A DNA stretch of 64,000 nt, taken from NCBI RefSeq assembly GCF_001431535.1, contig NZ_LDJK01000014.1, forward strand, positions 1-64,000, given 5' to 3'. The notes under the pieces are model-generated. The model searched no databases and was not told the origin of the DNA. It saw only the letters and a list, made by a program, of their open reading frames with translations. Shown here in pieces: positions 1 through 9,266 of this stretch; position 1 is the first letter of the stretch; each line of letters opens with the position of its first letter. The position numbers and the translations under genes were made by a program. The DNA is from Stenotrophomonas chelatiphaga (GTDB lineage: Bacteria > Pseudomonadota > Gammaproteobacteria > Xanthomonadales > Xanthomonadaceae).

Positions 1-223
1 AAAGAGCCCGGGACGGTGCGGGGCCCAGCGAGGCGATCGAACCGAAGAACGCTTCCTTGCCTTCCTGACCCGATGACAGGTGCAGTCGTGATCCCCCAGG
101 CGTCAGTACATCGCCCGAGCCACTAACCTGCGATACGTCACTGGTACCCCGCCATGTGGTTTCTTCATGGGCTTGCGGGTGCAGCATGATCAGGGCAAGA
201 GAGACAAGTGCCGCACGCACCAT
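1..223 (-). CDS. Secreted protein of unknown function, 5' end only
   Basis: Reading the minus strand from the ATG at 223, the frame stays open for 74 codons to the window edge, so this is the N-terminal part of a longer gene. The first residues (MVRAALVSLALIMLHPQAHA-like: charged start, hydrophobic core, then HEETTW) look like a signal peptide. An AAGGA lies about 10 nt upstream of this ATG; an in-frame ATG at 256 is an alternative start with no clear ribosome site. It is divergent from the histidine kinase that starts at 371. No family is recognisable from the visible part, which is rich in Gly and Ser after the signal. Confidence 0.5.
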   Translation of the reverse strand, partial: MVRAALVSLALIMLHPQAHEETTWRGTSDVSQVSGSGDVLTPGGSRLHLSSGQEGKEAFFGSIASLGPAPSRAL

Positions 224-370
224 GGCTTCAACATCCTTGTTGGGAGTGACCTGCATTCTATCGCCGCCCCGCCCCCGTCCCGCCCCGTCCGAGGCATGGA
301 TTCCCCAACTGCTTGCGTGGCCCGCCGGCATGCTAATCTGAACGGTTGCATCCACCCCTCGTGCCACGCC

Positions 371-3300
371 ATGACCTCCACGTCCCATTCCCGCGCAGCC
401 ACCCAGGCCGGAACCGCCTTCCGCACGCTGGGACCGCTGCTGGCGGTCATGCTGTTCTTCCTCGGCAGCGGGTTCCTGGCCGGCAAGAACATCCACACCA
501 TCCGCGAGGGCAGCGCGCTGGTACTTCGCTCGCAGGAGACGATGACCGCGCTGGCCGACGTGCTTTCGGCCGTGCAGGACGCCGAGACCGGCCAGCGCGG
601 GTATCTGCTGACCGGCGACGACAATTACCTTGAACCGTATCGGGCCGCCCTCGGTGTTGCCAGCACGCGGTTGGACACGGTGAAAGAGGCTCTGGCCGAC
701 GACCCGGCGCAGCGTGACCGGCTGAAGCTGCTGGCGCGCAGGGTCCAGGACAAGCTGGACGAGCTGCATGAAACCATCGAAGTGCGCCGCACCCAGGGAC
801 TCGAGCCCACCTTGGCCGTGGTCGCCTCCAATCGCGGCAAGGCGGCCATGGATGACATCCGGGCCCGGCTGGCGACCATGGGCGCGATCGAGCTGGACAA
901 GCGCGCCGGGCGCCTTGAGGAGATGGAATCGGCCTACAGCGCGGCGCTGAGCTCCGGCGCCGCCAGTGCGGCGCTGGGTATCGTGCTGACGATCTTCATC
1001 GCGATCCTGCTGCGCCGCCACACCCGGGCACGCGAACGCGATGCCTGGCTGCAGCGGGGCCGGCTGGAGCTGGCCACCGCCACCGGCGGCGATCTCGACA
1101 GCGGCGCGCTGGCCCGTGCCAGCCTGGGCTTCCTGACCCGCTTTACCGGCGCGCAGGCCGGCATGCTGTTCGAGCCCGCAGCCAGCGGATTCCGGCAGGT
1201 CGGGGCAGTGGGTGCAGCCGCCGAAGCGGACGGCACCCACACGCTGCGTGCCAGCGGCAGCCTGCTTGGACGGGCGGTGGATGAGAAGCGCGTGCTGGTC
1301 GTCTCGAATGTCCCGCCGGGCTACTTCACGGTGGCCTCCGGTCTCGGTCAGGCCCTGCCCCGCCACCTGGTGATCGCCCCCAGCATCCACGAAGGCGAGG
1401 TCAGCGGGATCATCGAGCTGGGCTTCTTCGGCGCGGTGCCGGCCGAGGTCGTCGAACTGCTCGAGCTCGCCTCGGCGGACATGGCGGTGGCGCTGCGCTC
1501 GGCCGCCTACCGGGCGAGGTTGTCCGAACTGCTGGCCAAGACCCAGCGGCAGACCGAAGCCCTGCAGGTGCAGAGCGAGGAGCTGAAGGTTTCCAACGAA
1601 GAGCTGGAGGAACAGAGCCGGGCGCTGCGCGGTTCCCAGCACGAACTGGAGGAGCAGCAGGCCGAACTGGAACAGACCAACAGCCAGCTGTTCGACCAGT
1701 CACAGCAACTCGAAGAAGAGCGCGACAAGCTGGCACGCGCCAACGCCGCCATCCTGGCCGAAGCGCACAAAGTGCAGCGCGCCAGCCAGTACAAGTCCGA
1801 GTTCCTGGCCAACATGTCACACGAGCTGCGCACGCCGCTCAATTCCGCCCTCATCCTGTCCAAACTGCTGGGCGATAACCGCGACGGCAACCTGAGTGCC
1901 GAACAGGTGAAGTTCGCGCGGACGATCCACTCCTCCGGCACCGACCTGCTGAACCTCATCAACGAGATCCTGGATCTGTCCAAGATCGAGGCCGGGCATA
2001 TCGAGGTGCATGCCGAGCGCTTTGGCGTGGAGAAACTGCTGTCGGGCATCGCCGCCCTGCTCGGCCCTGTGGCCAGCGAGAAGGGTCTGTCGTTGGACGT
2101 GCTGATGATGGCCGACTGCCCGCCGGTGATCGAATCCGATCGCCAGCGCATCGAACAGATCCTCAAGAACCTGCTGTCGAACGCGTTGAAGTTCACTGAA
2201 CAGGGCGGCGTGACGGTCTCCGCTTCGGCCGGTGGCGAAGGCGAGGTCGTGTTCACCGTGACCGACACCGGCATCGGCATCGCGCCCGAACAGCAGGTAC
2301 GTATCTTCGAAGCATTCCAGCAGGCCGACGGATCGATCAGTCGCCGCTACGGCGGAACCGGGCTGGGGCTCTCCATTTCCCAGGAGCTGGCCCGCCTGCT
2401 CGGCGGCGACATTACCGTGGACAGCGAACCCGGCAAGGGCAGCCGTTTCCGGCTGGTGGTCGCGACCCGGCTCGCGAACCCCGGGCGCCCTGCGGTTTCC
2501 GTGGCGATGGCCCCGCTGGAACCGGCTGCGACCGGCTTCGCGGCACCCACCGCCATCGCCGTGCAGGACGTGCGCCCGGCAGCCAGTACGGGCGGCAACG
2601 GACGCGGCCTGATCCTGATCGTCGAGGACGACGCCGCGTTCGGGCAGATCATCGGCGACCTGGCGTCCGAGATGGGCTTCCGCTACCGGATCGCACAGAG
2701 CGCGGGCGAGGCCTTGGCCGCTGCGCGTGCAGAGCTGCCCCACGCCATCGTGCTGGATGTCGGCCTGCCCGACCAGTCAGGCCTGTCGGTGCTGGATGTA
2801 CTCAAGCGCGACATGCACACGCGGCACATCCCCATCCATGTGGTTTCGGCGATGGATCATTCGCGAAAAGCACTGGCGCTGGGCGCGGTCGGCTTCCTCG
2901 GCAAGCCTGCAACCCGCGAGGCCCTTGCAGAGGTGCTGCTCTCGTTGGAGCGCCGGCTTTCGCTGCGTCCGCGCCTGGTGCTGGTGGTTGAAGATGACGC
3001 CGTGCAACTGGACGCCGTGCGCGAGCTGCTGGCCCTGGCCGACGTGGAAACGATCGGCGCGCGTTCTGCGGCGGAGTGCCTCCAGGCGCTGGCCGAACAC
3101 AGCTTCGACTGCATGGTGCTGGACCTGACGCTGTCCGATGCCTCGGGATTCGAGCTGCTGGAGATGCTGAGCGCGCAGAGCGTGGATGCCCTGCCCCCGA
3201 TCATCGTCTATACCGGGCGGGTGTTGTCAGCCGCCGAAGAGGTGCGGCTGCGCCGCTATTCCAGTTCCATCATCATCAAGGGTGCGCGCTCGCCGGAGCG

Positions 3301-3787
3301 CCTGCTCGATGAAGTGACCCTGTTCCTGCACAAGGTGGTGAGCGAGCTGCCGGAATCCAAGCAGGGCATGATCCGCACCGCGCAGCACCGGGATACCGCG
3401 CTGGAAGGGCGTCGCGTGCTGGTCGTGGAGGATGATGTCCGCAACATCTACGCGCTGATGAACGTGCTTGAGCCACACGGCTGCAAGGTGACGATCGCGC
3501 GCAATGGCCAGGATGCCATCGATGCGTTGACCGCCGCGGTCAGCGGGCCCGCGCCGATTGAACTGGTGCTGATGGACATCATGATGCCGGTCAAGGATGG
3601 CCTGACCGCCACCCGTGAAATCCGGCAGGACCGGCGCTTCGACACCTTGCCGATCATCGCGCTGACCGCCAAGGCGATGCCCGATGACCAGCAGCAGTGC
3701 ATCCAGGCCGGTGCGAACGATTACGTCGCCAAACCGCTGGACGTGGACAAGCTGGTGTCGCTGATCCGGGTCTGGCTGACCGCCTGA
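371..3787 (+). CDS. CHASE3-GAF hybrid sensor histidine kinase with three receiver domains
   Basis: Inner-membrane hybrid kinase of about 1138 residues. Order: TM helix near residues 18-36, CHASE3-type sensor (the DAETGQRGYLLTGDDNYL motif), second TM helix (about 193-215), GAF-like region, a long Glu/Gln-rich coiled coil, HisKA with phospho-acceptor His484 (SHELRTPLN), and HATPase with N box NLLSNALKF and G boxes DTGIGIAPE and GTGLGLS. Three receiver domains follow, with Asp796, Asp918 and Asp1069. The ATG at 371 is preferred because it gives a short N-terminus before the first helix; the frame is open back to 167 but that extension is proline-rich and not protein-like. It has no dedicated response regulator next to it. 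Multi-receiver CHASE3 kinases often act in stress or developmental phosphorelays; the signal is unknown. Confidence 0.9.
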   Translation: MTSTSHSRAATQAGTAFRTLGPLLAVMLFFLGSGFLAGKNIHTIREGSALVLRSQETMTALADVLSAVQDAETGQRGYLLTGDDNYLEPYRAALGVASTRLDTVKEALADDPAQRDRLKLLARRVQDKLDELHETIEVRRTQGLEPTLAVVASNRGKAAMDDIRARLATMGAIELDKRAGRLEEMESAYSAALSSGAASAALGIVLTIFIAILLRRHTRARERDAWLQRGRLELATATGGDLDSGALARASLGFLTRFTGAQAGMLFEPAASGFRQVGAVGAAAEADGTHTLRASGSLLGRAVDEKRVLVVSNVPPGYFTVASGLGQALPRHLVIAPSIHEGEVSGIIELGFFGAVPAEVVELLELASADMAVALRSAAYRARLSELLAKTQRQTEALQVQSEELKVSNEELEEQSRALRGSQHELEEQQAELEQTNSQLFDQSQQLEEERDKLARANAAILAEAHKVQRASQYKSEFLANMSHELRTPLNSALILSKLLGDNRDGNLSAEQVKFARTIHSSGTDLLNLINEILDLSKIEAGHIEVHAERFGVEKLLSGIAALLGPVASEKGLSLDVLMMADCPPVIESDRQRIEQILKNLLSNALKFTEQGGVTVSASAGGEGEVVFTVTDTGIGIAPEQQVRIFEAFQQADGSISRRYGGTGLGLSISQELARLLGGDITVDSEPGKGSRFRLVVATRLANPGRPAVSVAMAPLEPAATGFAAPTAIAVQDVRPAASTGGNGRGLILIVEDDAAFGQIIGDLASEMGFRYRIAQSAGEALAAARAELPHAIVLDVGLPDQSGLSVLDVLKRDMHTRHIPIHVVSAMDHSRKALALGAVGFLGKPATREALAEVLLSLERRLSLRPRLVLVVEDDAVQLDAVRELLALADVETIGARSAAECLQALAEHSFDCMVLDLTLSDASGFELLEMLSAQSVDALPPIIVYTGRVLSAAEEVRLRRYSSSIIIKGARSPERLLDEVTLFLHKVVSELPESKQGMIRTAQHRDTALEGRRVLVVEDDVRNIYALMNVLEPHGCKVTIARNGQDAIDALTAAVSGPAPIELVLMDIMMPVKDGLTATREIRQDRRFDTLPIIALTAKAMPDDQQQCIQAGANDYVAKPLDVDKLVSLIRVWLTA

Positions 3788-3790
3788 ATC

Positions 3791-4263
3791 GGTAGCGCCG
3801 AGCCACGCTCGGCGAGCGCGAAGCGCGGCGTGGATCAGACATCGCGCCGCCACAACGGAAGGCCGCCGAGCACGGCTCGGCGCTACCAGGGCAGGCCGAC
3901 GCGAGTGCACTCCGGTAGCGCCGAGCCACGCTCGGCGAGCGCGAAGCGCGGCGTGTATCAGACATCGCACCGCCGGAACGGAAGGCCGCCGAGCACGGCT
4001 CGGCGCTACCAGGGCAGGCCGACGCGAGTGCACGCCGGTAGCGCCGAGCCACGCTCGGCGAGCGCGAAGCGCGGCCGGTATCAGACATCACAGCGCCGGA
4101 ACGGAAGGCCGGCCAACGCCTGTGCACGCCGGTAGCGCCGAGCCACGCTCGGCGAGCGCGAAGCGCGGCCTGTATCAGACATCGCACCGCCAGAACGGAA
4201 CCCCGGCCGACGCCGGCGCAGGCCGGTAGCGCCGAGCCACGCTCGGCGAGCGCGAAGCGCGGC
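3791..4263. repeat. Tandem array of SMAG-like REP units (five direct copies plus inverted partners)
   Basis: A 39-bp element beginning GGTAGCGCCGAGCCACGCTC occurs at 3791, 3914, 4037, 4131 and 4225. Its GTAG head is followed by the stem CGCCGAGC/GCTCGGCG. Spacing is 123, 123, 94 and 94 bp. In the first two units an inverted partner (CCGCCGAGCACGGCTCGGCG, at 3863 and about 3986) completes a BIME-like pair; the shorter units have lost it. The spacers (ATCAGACATC, CGGAACGGAA and similar) are also conserved, so whole units were duplicated. GTAG-headed palindromes are known as SMAG elements in Stenotrophomonas. The array lies directly behind the kinase stop and may act as a transcript-end structure. 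Minus-strand open frames through it are repeat artefacts. Confidence 0.85.
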
Positions 4264-4458
4264 CACGGCCGCACCTGTATAGGGCTACCTCGCCTCACCC
4301 TCACTTCATCGCGTGCGCTGGCTAACATCGGCCAGCGTAGCGTCGCGCCCATCAGTTCGCCGAATGATGCCCACTACCGGGCCGGCAGGTGTTGCCGCAG
4401 ACGCGGCTCGCCCACCTACGCAGCACGATCCGTGGCTGCCAATCAGGAGTACCGCTCC

Positions 4459-5364
4459 ATGTTCATGCATAACAAGCGCCTCATGTACACCGTGCACGTC
4501 GAGCAACCCGACCCCATCCTGGCCTCGTTGCTGCTTGAGCAGTTCGGTGGCCCGCAGGGCGAACTTGCTGCCGCGATGCGCTACTTCACCCAGGCGCTGG
4601 GCGAAGAGGATGCCGGTCGCAAGGACCTGCTGCTGGACGTGGCGACCGAAGAGCTGAGCCACCTGGAGATCATCGGCTCGATCATCGCGATGCTCAACAA
4701 GGGCACCAAAGGGGAGCTGTCCGAAGGCATGATCGAAGCGATCGAGATGCGCGGCATGACCCAGAACAGCACCAGCCACACGCAGTCGATCCTGTACGGG
4801 GGTGGGCCTGCCCTGGTCAATTCCAGCGGGGTGCCGTGGACGGCCGCCTACGTCGACTCCATCGGCGATCCCACCGCCGACCTGCGTTCCAACATCGCCG
4901 CCGAATCACGCGCCAAGCTGGTCTACGAGCGGCTGATCAACGTCACCGACGATCCGGGCATCAAGGACGCGCTGCGCTTCCTGATGACGCGCGAGATCGC
5001 GCACCAGCAATCCTTCGAGAAGGCGCTGTATGCCATTTCGCCGAACTTCCCGCCGGGCAAGCTGCCGGGTGATCCTGAATACACCGACCTCTACATGGAC
5101 ATGTCGCAGGGCGATGGCGATGTCGAAGGCCCCTGGAACAGCGGTGAAGCCTGGACGGTCATCTCCTCGCGCGAGGAGCAGTACGCGCTCGATGGCGGCG
5201 ACGGTGAGGCGACGGTCGATGGCCTGACTGCGTCGCAGGAGGAGGCGCTGGACGCGATGGCCACGCGGACCGCGTCCGACCCGCTTGCCGACCCGCTGAC
5301 GGGCGCCGAGCTCGGCACGGCGCCCACCGTGGAAGACGGTCCGCCACGCCCGTTGCTGGGCTGA
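4459..5364 (+). CDS. Manganese catalase
   Basis: A 301-residue non-haem dimanganese catalase that disproportionates hydrogen peroxide in the cytoplasm. The N-terminus MFMHNKRLMYTV and the ferritin-like four-helix core are diagnostic. Expected metal ligands are visible: Glu35 (GELAAAMRYF), Glu65 and His68 (TEELSHLE), then a later Glu in AAESRAKLVYERL and a His in REIAHQQSFEKAL. The ATG at 4459 has AGGAG 8 nt upstream and matches the conserved family start; the GTG at 4432 is rejected. The C-terminal tail after about residue 240 is acidic and low-complexity. The stop is only 3 bp before the next gene, so the two are almost certainly cotranscribed. Confidence 0.93.
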   Translation: MFMHNKRLMYTVHVEQPDPILASLLLEQFGGPQGELAAAMRYFTQALGEEDAGRKDLLLDVATEELSHLEIIGSIIAMLNKGTKGELSEGMIEAIEMRGMTQNSTSHTQSILYGGGPALVNSSGVPWTAAYVDSIGDPTADLRSNIAAESRAKLVYERLINVTDDPGIKDALRFLMTREIAHQQSFEKALYAISPNFPPGKLPGDPEYTDLYMDMSQGDGDVEGPWNSGEAWTVISSREEQYALDGGDGEATVDGLTASQEEALDAMATRTASDPLADPLTGAELGTAPTVEDGPPRPLLG

Positions 5365-5367
5365 GCG

Positions 5368-8300
5368 ATGAAGTGGATCGGTGGCTTCGAAGGCGCCGAC
5401 CACGTCAACGGCAGCGGCAGGGCCTTGTCGATGGCAGTCGATAGTGGCCACCTGGCCAGGCTGGACACGGATTACCGGCGCCTCAGGCGGATGGGCTTCA
5501 GTGCGGTGCGTGAAAGCCTGGGCTGGCGCACGTGCGAACAAGGCGATGGTTTCAATTTCCAAAGCCTGCATGCGCGCATGCAGGCAGCGGAGCGCGCTGG
5601 GCTGGAGATACGCTGGACGCTGATGCACTACGGGGTTCCCGCTGACCTGGACCTCCTGGACGGCAACAAGACGGCATTCGTGGAGCGCTTCGCGGCCTTC
5701 TGCCAGGCCACAGCGACCGCGCTCGCGGACTACGCCAGTCCCTCGCCTCGGCTGATCAACCCGATCAACGAAATCTCGTTCCTGTCGTGGGCGGCGACCC
5801 ATACCGGGCTCATCCATCCGCATGCAGGCGACCGTCCCGCAGAGGCAGGCCGGCTCAAGTCGCTGCTGATCCGCGCCGCACTGGCTGGCTGCAGCGCCTT
5901 CAGGCGGGTGGATCCAACTGCGCGGATGCTGTGGGTCGAGCCGTTGATCCATGTCGTGGCGCCGCTGGCGAGCCCCGCCTTGCGGCAGCAGGCCGAACGC
6001 CTGCACGCGGGACAGTTCGAAGTGCTGGATGCGCTGATGGGCCGCGTGCAGCCATCGCTGGGTGGCGCGCCCGGCTACGTTGACCTGATCGGGGTTAACT
6101 ACTACCACGGCAATCAATGGGAAGCCGGTAGCCAGCGCCCCTTGGACTGGCACCGCGCTGATCCACAGCGCGTCCCGTTTTCCCGCCTGCTGGTCAAGCT
6201 GCAGCAACGGTATGGGGTGCCCCTCACGCTGAGTGAGACCAGCCACGTGGGTTGTGGTCGGGGCGCCTGGCTGAGTGACATCGCCCAGCAGGTGCGTTAC
6301 GCCGCCGATGCAGGCGCACGCCTCGAAGGCATCTGTCTCTATCCAGTGGTGGATCGCCCGGATTGGGAATCTCCGCTGCACTGGCATCAAAGCGGGCTTT
6401 GGGATGTCCAACCGAACCTTGCGTTGAAGCCGCTTTCGCTCGTCCGCGATTACGCACTCGCCTACCTCCAGGCCCGTACGTCCCTCGCGCACCACATCCC
6501 CCTCCAACCTGGAAGAAATGGCATGCAGCAGCTCCTGGTCTTCTCGCACCTTCGCTGGGATTTCGTGTACCAGCGCCCGCAGCACGTGCTGTCGCGCCTT
6601 GGCCAGCGCTGGCCCATCGTGTTCTTCGAAGAGCCGGTGCATGACCCCGACCGCGAGGCCTGGCTTGAAGTGCTGCAGCCGTGCATCGGCGTAACGGTGC
6701 TGCGGCCGCATAGCCCGCTGGCTGATCCGGGTTTCGCCGATGCGCAGTTCCCGGTACTGGATGCGCTGCTGCACGCGTGGCTGGCCGAGCACGGCGAGCC
6801 GGAGATGGCCGTCTGGCTGTATACGCCCATGGCGCTTCCTCTGCTCCAGTCACTGCAGCCGGTCGCCATCATCTATGACTGCATGGATCAACTCGGGGCG
6901 TTCAAGGATGCCCCCGAGCGCCTGATGGACAGGGAACGTACCTTGCTGGACATCGCCGGCGTTGTATTCACCGGCGGGCCTTCCCTGTACGACGCCAAGC
7001 ACCCGCACAACCCCAACGTGGTCTGCTTCCCGAGCAGCGTGGATGTGGCGCACTTTGCCCAGGCCCGTCGCGAGCGTGACCCCGCCGCCAGGGCCGCCGC
7101 ACCCCGCTTGGGCTTCTTCGGCGTGCTGGATGAGCGGCTGGACCTGCCGCTGCTGGACGCCCTGGCCACGGCGCACCCGGGCTGGGAGATCGACCTGGTG
7201 GGGCCGGTGGTGAAGATCGACCCGCAGAGCCTGCCGCGCGCGGCGAACCTGCACTACCTGGGGCAGCGCGGCTATGACGAGCTGCCAGCGCTCATCGCCG
7301 GCTGGGATGTCTGCCTGCTGCCCTTCGCGTTGAACGCATCCACCGCCTACATCAGCCCCACCAAGACGCTGGAGTACATGGCGGCGCGCAAGCCTGTGGT
7401 CAGTACCGCGGTGCGCGATGTGATCCGGCTTTACGCGGACGGCGTGCAGGTCGCGGTGAGCAGCGAGGACTTCATCGCCGCCTGCGACGCGGCGCTGGGT
7501 GAACGGGAAACCACGCGCCGCAACCGGATTGCCGACCAGGATCGGCTGACCTCCGCGACGTCGTGGGACCAGACCGCCGACGCCATGGCCGAGTGCATCT
7601 TCGATACGGTAAAAGCGGGGCTGAGCCCCCGCGCCGCGCTGTATCTTGCCGGCGGCCAGGTGGTTCGCATCGAAGAGGCGCCGGTGGCGTGCCTGATCCT
7701 GGGCGCTGGCCCCACCGGGCTGTCTGCCGCTTACCACTACGGCGCGGGCAGTGTGCTGGTCGAAAAAGAACAGACCGTGGGTGGCTGGTGCCGCTCGCTG
7801 GACGATCAGGGTTTCCGCTTCGACCATGCCGGCCACATCATGTTCTCCAACGATGCCACGGTGCTGCGGCTTTACCAGACCCTGCTCGGCGATAACCTGC
7901 ATTGGCAGAACCGGGAGGCGTGGGTCTACAGCAAGGGCGTGCACACCCGTTATCCGTTCCAGGGGGCGTTGTACGGCCTGCCTCCCGCAGTGCTGAAGGA
8001 ATGCCTGGTCGGCGCGATCGAAGCCCGGTTCGGCCCGATCACGGCGACCGGAACACCCGCTGGCCTGCCAGCCGCCAACGCCGCGGCGCGCGCCGAGCCT
8101 GTACCGAAACGTGCAGCGCCCGCTGATTGCTGTGCCGATGGCACGGTCATGGCAGACATAACCGAAGGCGATCCGAAAGATGCGGCCAGCGGGGTCAACG
8201 TCGCGTCGATGGCGCGCTCCGGGCCGCCGGCGAACTTCGAAGAGTTCATCTACCAGGTCTGGGGCGCCGGCGTGGCCAAGCACTTTGCCGTGCCTTACAA

Positions 8301-9180
8301 CACCAAGTTGTGGACGGTCCCGCTGCATGAGATGGAAACGTCCTGGCTGGGCGGACGGGTGCCCTTGCCGGACCTGCAGGAGATGATCGAGGGTGCGCTG
8401 GAGCCGGTGGCCGCCCCGGTCGGCCCCAACGCCCGCTTCGGGTATCCCCTGAAGGGTGGCTTCCAGGCGCTGATGGATGGTTTTCTTCCGTTGCTGGAAG
8501 GAAAACTTTCCTTGGGCAGGCGGGTCAGCGCGGTGTCCGTGCGCCGCCGTGAGGTAAGCTTTGCCGACGGCCAGCGCATGCGCTGGCAGCACCTGGTGAG
8601 CACGCTCCCCTTGCCCGAGTTCATCGCGCTGATGGGTGACGAAGCGCCGGAGCGGGTGCGGCTGGCAGCGGGCGGCCTGCGCCACGTATCGGTGCGCTGC
8701 GTGAACCTCGGCGTTGGCCGGGCAGACCTGACCGACAAGCACTGGATCTACTATCCGGAGGACACCATCTTCCATCGCATCTTCGTCCAGGGGAATGCGA
8801 GTCCGCACAATAATCCGCCCGGTGGCTTCGGGCTGACCTGCGAGATCACCTACTCGCCGACCAAGCCGCTTCCGTTGGACGGTGATGCCCTGATAGCGCG
8901 CTGCATCCGCGAATGTGTCGAGGTCGGCATGCTGCGCGCGGAGGATCCGATCCTGACGACATCCATCGTGGACATGCCCTACGCGTATGTCCTCTACGAC
9001 CATGCGCGCGCCGCGAACGTGGACACCATCCGCAGTTGGCTGCTCACCCATGACATCGAGCTGGCCGGGCGCTACAGCGAATGGGAATACTACAATTCGG
9101 ACCACGCCTTCCTGGCCGGCCGACGCGCTGCGGGCAACGTGCAGGCTTCACTGACCAAGCGCAGGGCCGGCGCCACATGA
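5368..9180 (+). CDS. Three-domain fusion: glycoside hydrolase, glycosyltransferase and FAD UGM-like oxidoreductase
   Basis: One uninterrupted 1270-residue frame holds three enzyme-like modules. Residues 1 to about 380 look like a clan-A glycoside hydrolase, with an NE acid/base motif at Glu135 (LINPINEISF) and a candidate nucleophile Glu290 (LTLSETSHVG). From about Met386 (LLVFSHLRWDFVYQRPQH) to 760 is a GT-B glycosyltransferase with a family-1/4 style C-half (YISPTKTLEYMAARKPVV). From about 770 to the end is a Rossmann FAD domain (LILGAGPTGLSAAYHYG, then VGGWCR and DHAGHIMFS) resembling UDP-galactopyranose mutase or protoporphyrinogen-oxidase-type flavoproteins. A low-complexity Ala/Pro-rich insert sits near residues 893-950. 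No signal peptide or membrane helix is seen. It probably works on a nucleotide sugar or glycan in the cytoplasm; the product is unknown. Confidence 0.82.
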   Translation: MKWIGGFEGADHVNGSGRALSMAVDSGHLARLDTDYRRLRRMGFSAVRESLGWRTCEQGDGFNFQSLHARMQAAERAGLEIRWTLMHYGVPADLDLLDGNKTAFVERFAAFCQATATALADYASPSPRLINPINEISFLSWAATHTGLIHPHAGDRPAEAGRLKSLLIRAALAGCSAFRRVDPTARMLWVEPLIHVVAPLASPALRQQAERLHAGQFEVLDALMGRVQPSLGGAPGYVDLIGVNYYHGNQWEAGSQRPLDWHRADPQRVPFSRLLVKLQQRYGVPLTLSETSHVGCGRGAWLSDIAQQVRYAADAGARLEGICLYPVVDRPDWESPLHWHQSGLWDVQPNLALKPLSLVRDYALAYLQARTSLAHHIPLQPGRNGMQQLLVFSHLRWDFVYQRPQHVLSRLGQRWPIVFFEEPVHDPDREAWLEVLQPCIGVTVLRPHSPLADPGFADAQFPVLDALLHAWLAEHGEPEMAVWLYTPMALPLLQSLQPVAIIYDCMDQLGAFKDAPERLMDRERTLLDIAGVVFTGGPSLYDAKHPHNPNVVCFPSSVDVAHFAQARRERDPAARAAAPRLGFFGVLDERLDLPLLDALATAHPGWEIDLVGPVVKIDPQSLPRAANLHYLGQRGYDELPALIAGWDVCLLPFALNASTAYISPTKTLEYMAARKPVVSTAVRDVIRLYADGVQVAVSSEDFIAACDAALGERETTRRNRIADQDRLTSATSWDQTADAMAECIFDTVKAGLSPRAALYLAGGQVVRIEEAPVACLILGAGPTGLSAAYHYGAGSVLVEKEQTVGGWCRSLDDQGFRFDHAGHIMFSNDATVLRLYQTLLGDNLHWQNREAWVYSKGVHTRYPFQGALYGLPPAVLKECLVGAIEARFGPITATGTPAGLPAANAAARAEPVPKRAAPADCCADGTVMADITEGDPKDAASGVNVASMARSGPPANFEEFIYQVWGAGVAKHFAVPYNTKLWTVPLHEMETSWLGGRVPLPDLQEMIEGALEPVAAPVGPNARFGYPLKGGFQALMDGFLPLLEGKLSLGRRVSAVSVRRREVSFADGQRMRWQHLVSTLPLPEFIALMGDEAPERVRLAAGGLRHVSVRCVNLGVGRADLTDKHWIYYPEDTIFHRIFVQGNASPHNNPPGGFGLTCEITYSPTKPLPLDGDALIARCIRECVEVGMLRAEDPILTTSIVDMPYAYVLYDHARAANVDTIRSWLLTHDIELAGRYSEWEYYNSDHAFLAGRRAAGNVQASLTKRRAGAT

Positions 9181-9222
9181 GGGCCCGCGCGCCAACGAAA
9201 CAGGTCGACGCGAGCGCAACCC

Positions 9223-9261
9223 GGTAGCGCCGAGCCACGCTCGGCGAGCGCGAAGCGCGGC
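9223..9261 (+). repeat. SMAG-like REP element
   Basis: Exact copy of the 39-bp GGTAGCGCCGAGCCACGCTC element found in the 3.8-4.3 kb array. It is preceded by a diverged version of the same spacer (CAGGTCGACGCGAGCGCAAC). It lies between the convergent ends of the fusion gene and the membrane protein on the minus strand, a position where it could act as a two-way transcript-end structure. Confidence 0.8.
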
Positions 9262-9266
9262 CCCTG

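Noticed and set aside
3227-4033. Repetitive Arg-rich protein on the minus strand
   Set aside because: Its repeats are simply the REP units read as codons.
3791-4263. CRISPR array
   Set aside because: Units are palindromic, spacers are also repeated, and no cas genes are near.
4906-6792. 628-codon minus-strand frame
   Set aside because: Runs across two real plus-strand genes and has composition of a shadow frame.
6850-9105. 751-codon open frame on the minus strand
   Set aside because: Antisense to the fusion gene, no domain pattern, arises from high third-position GC.
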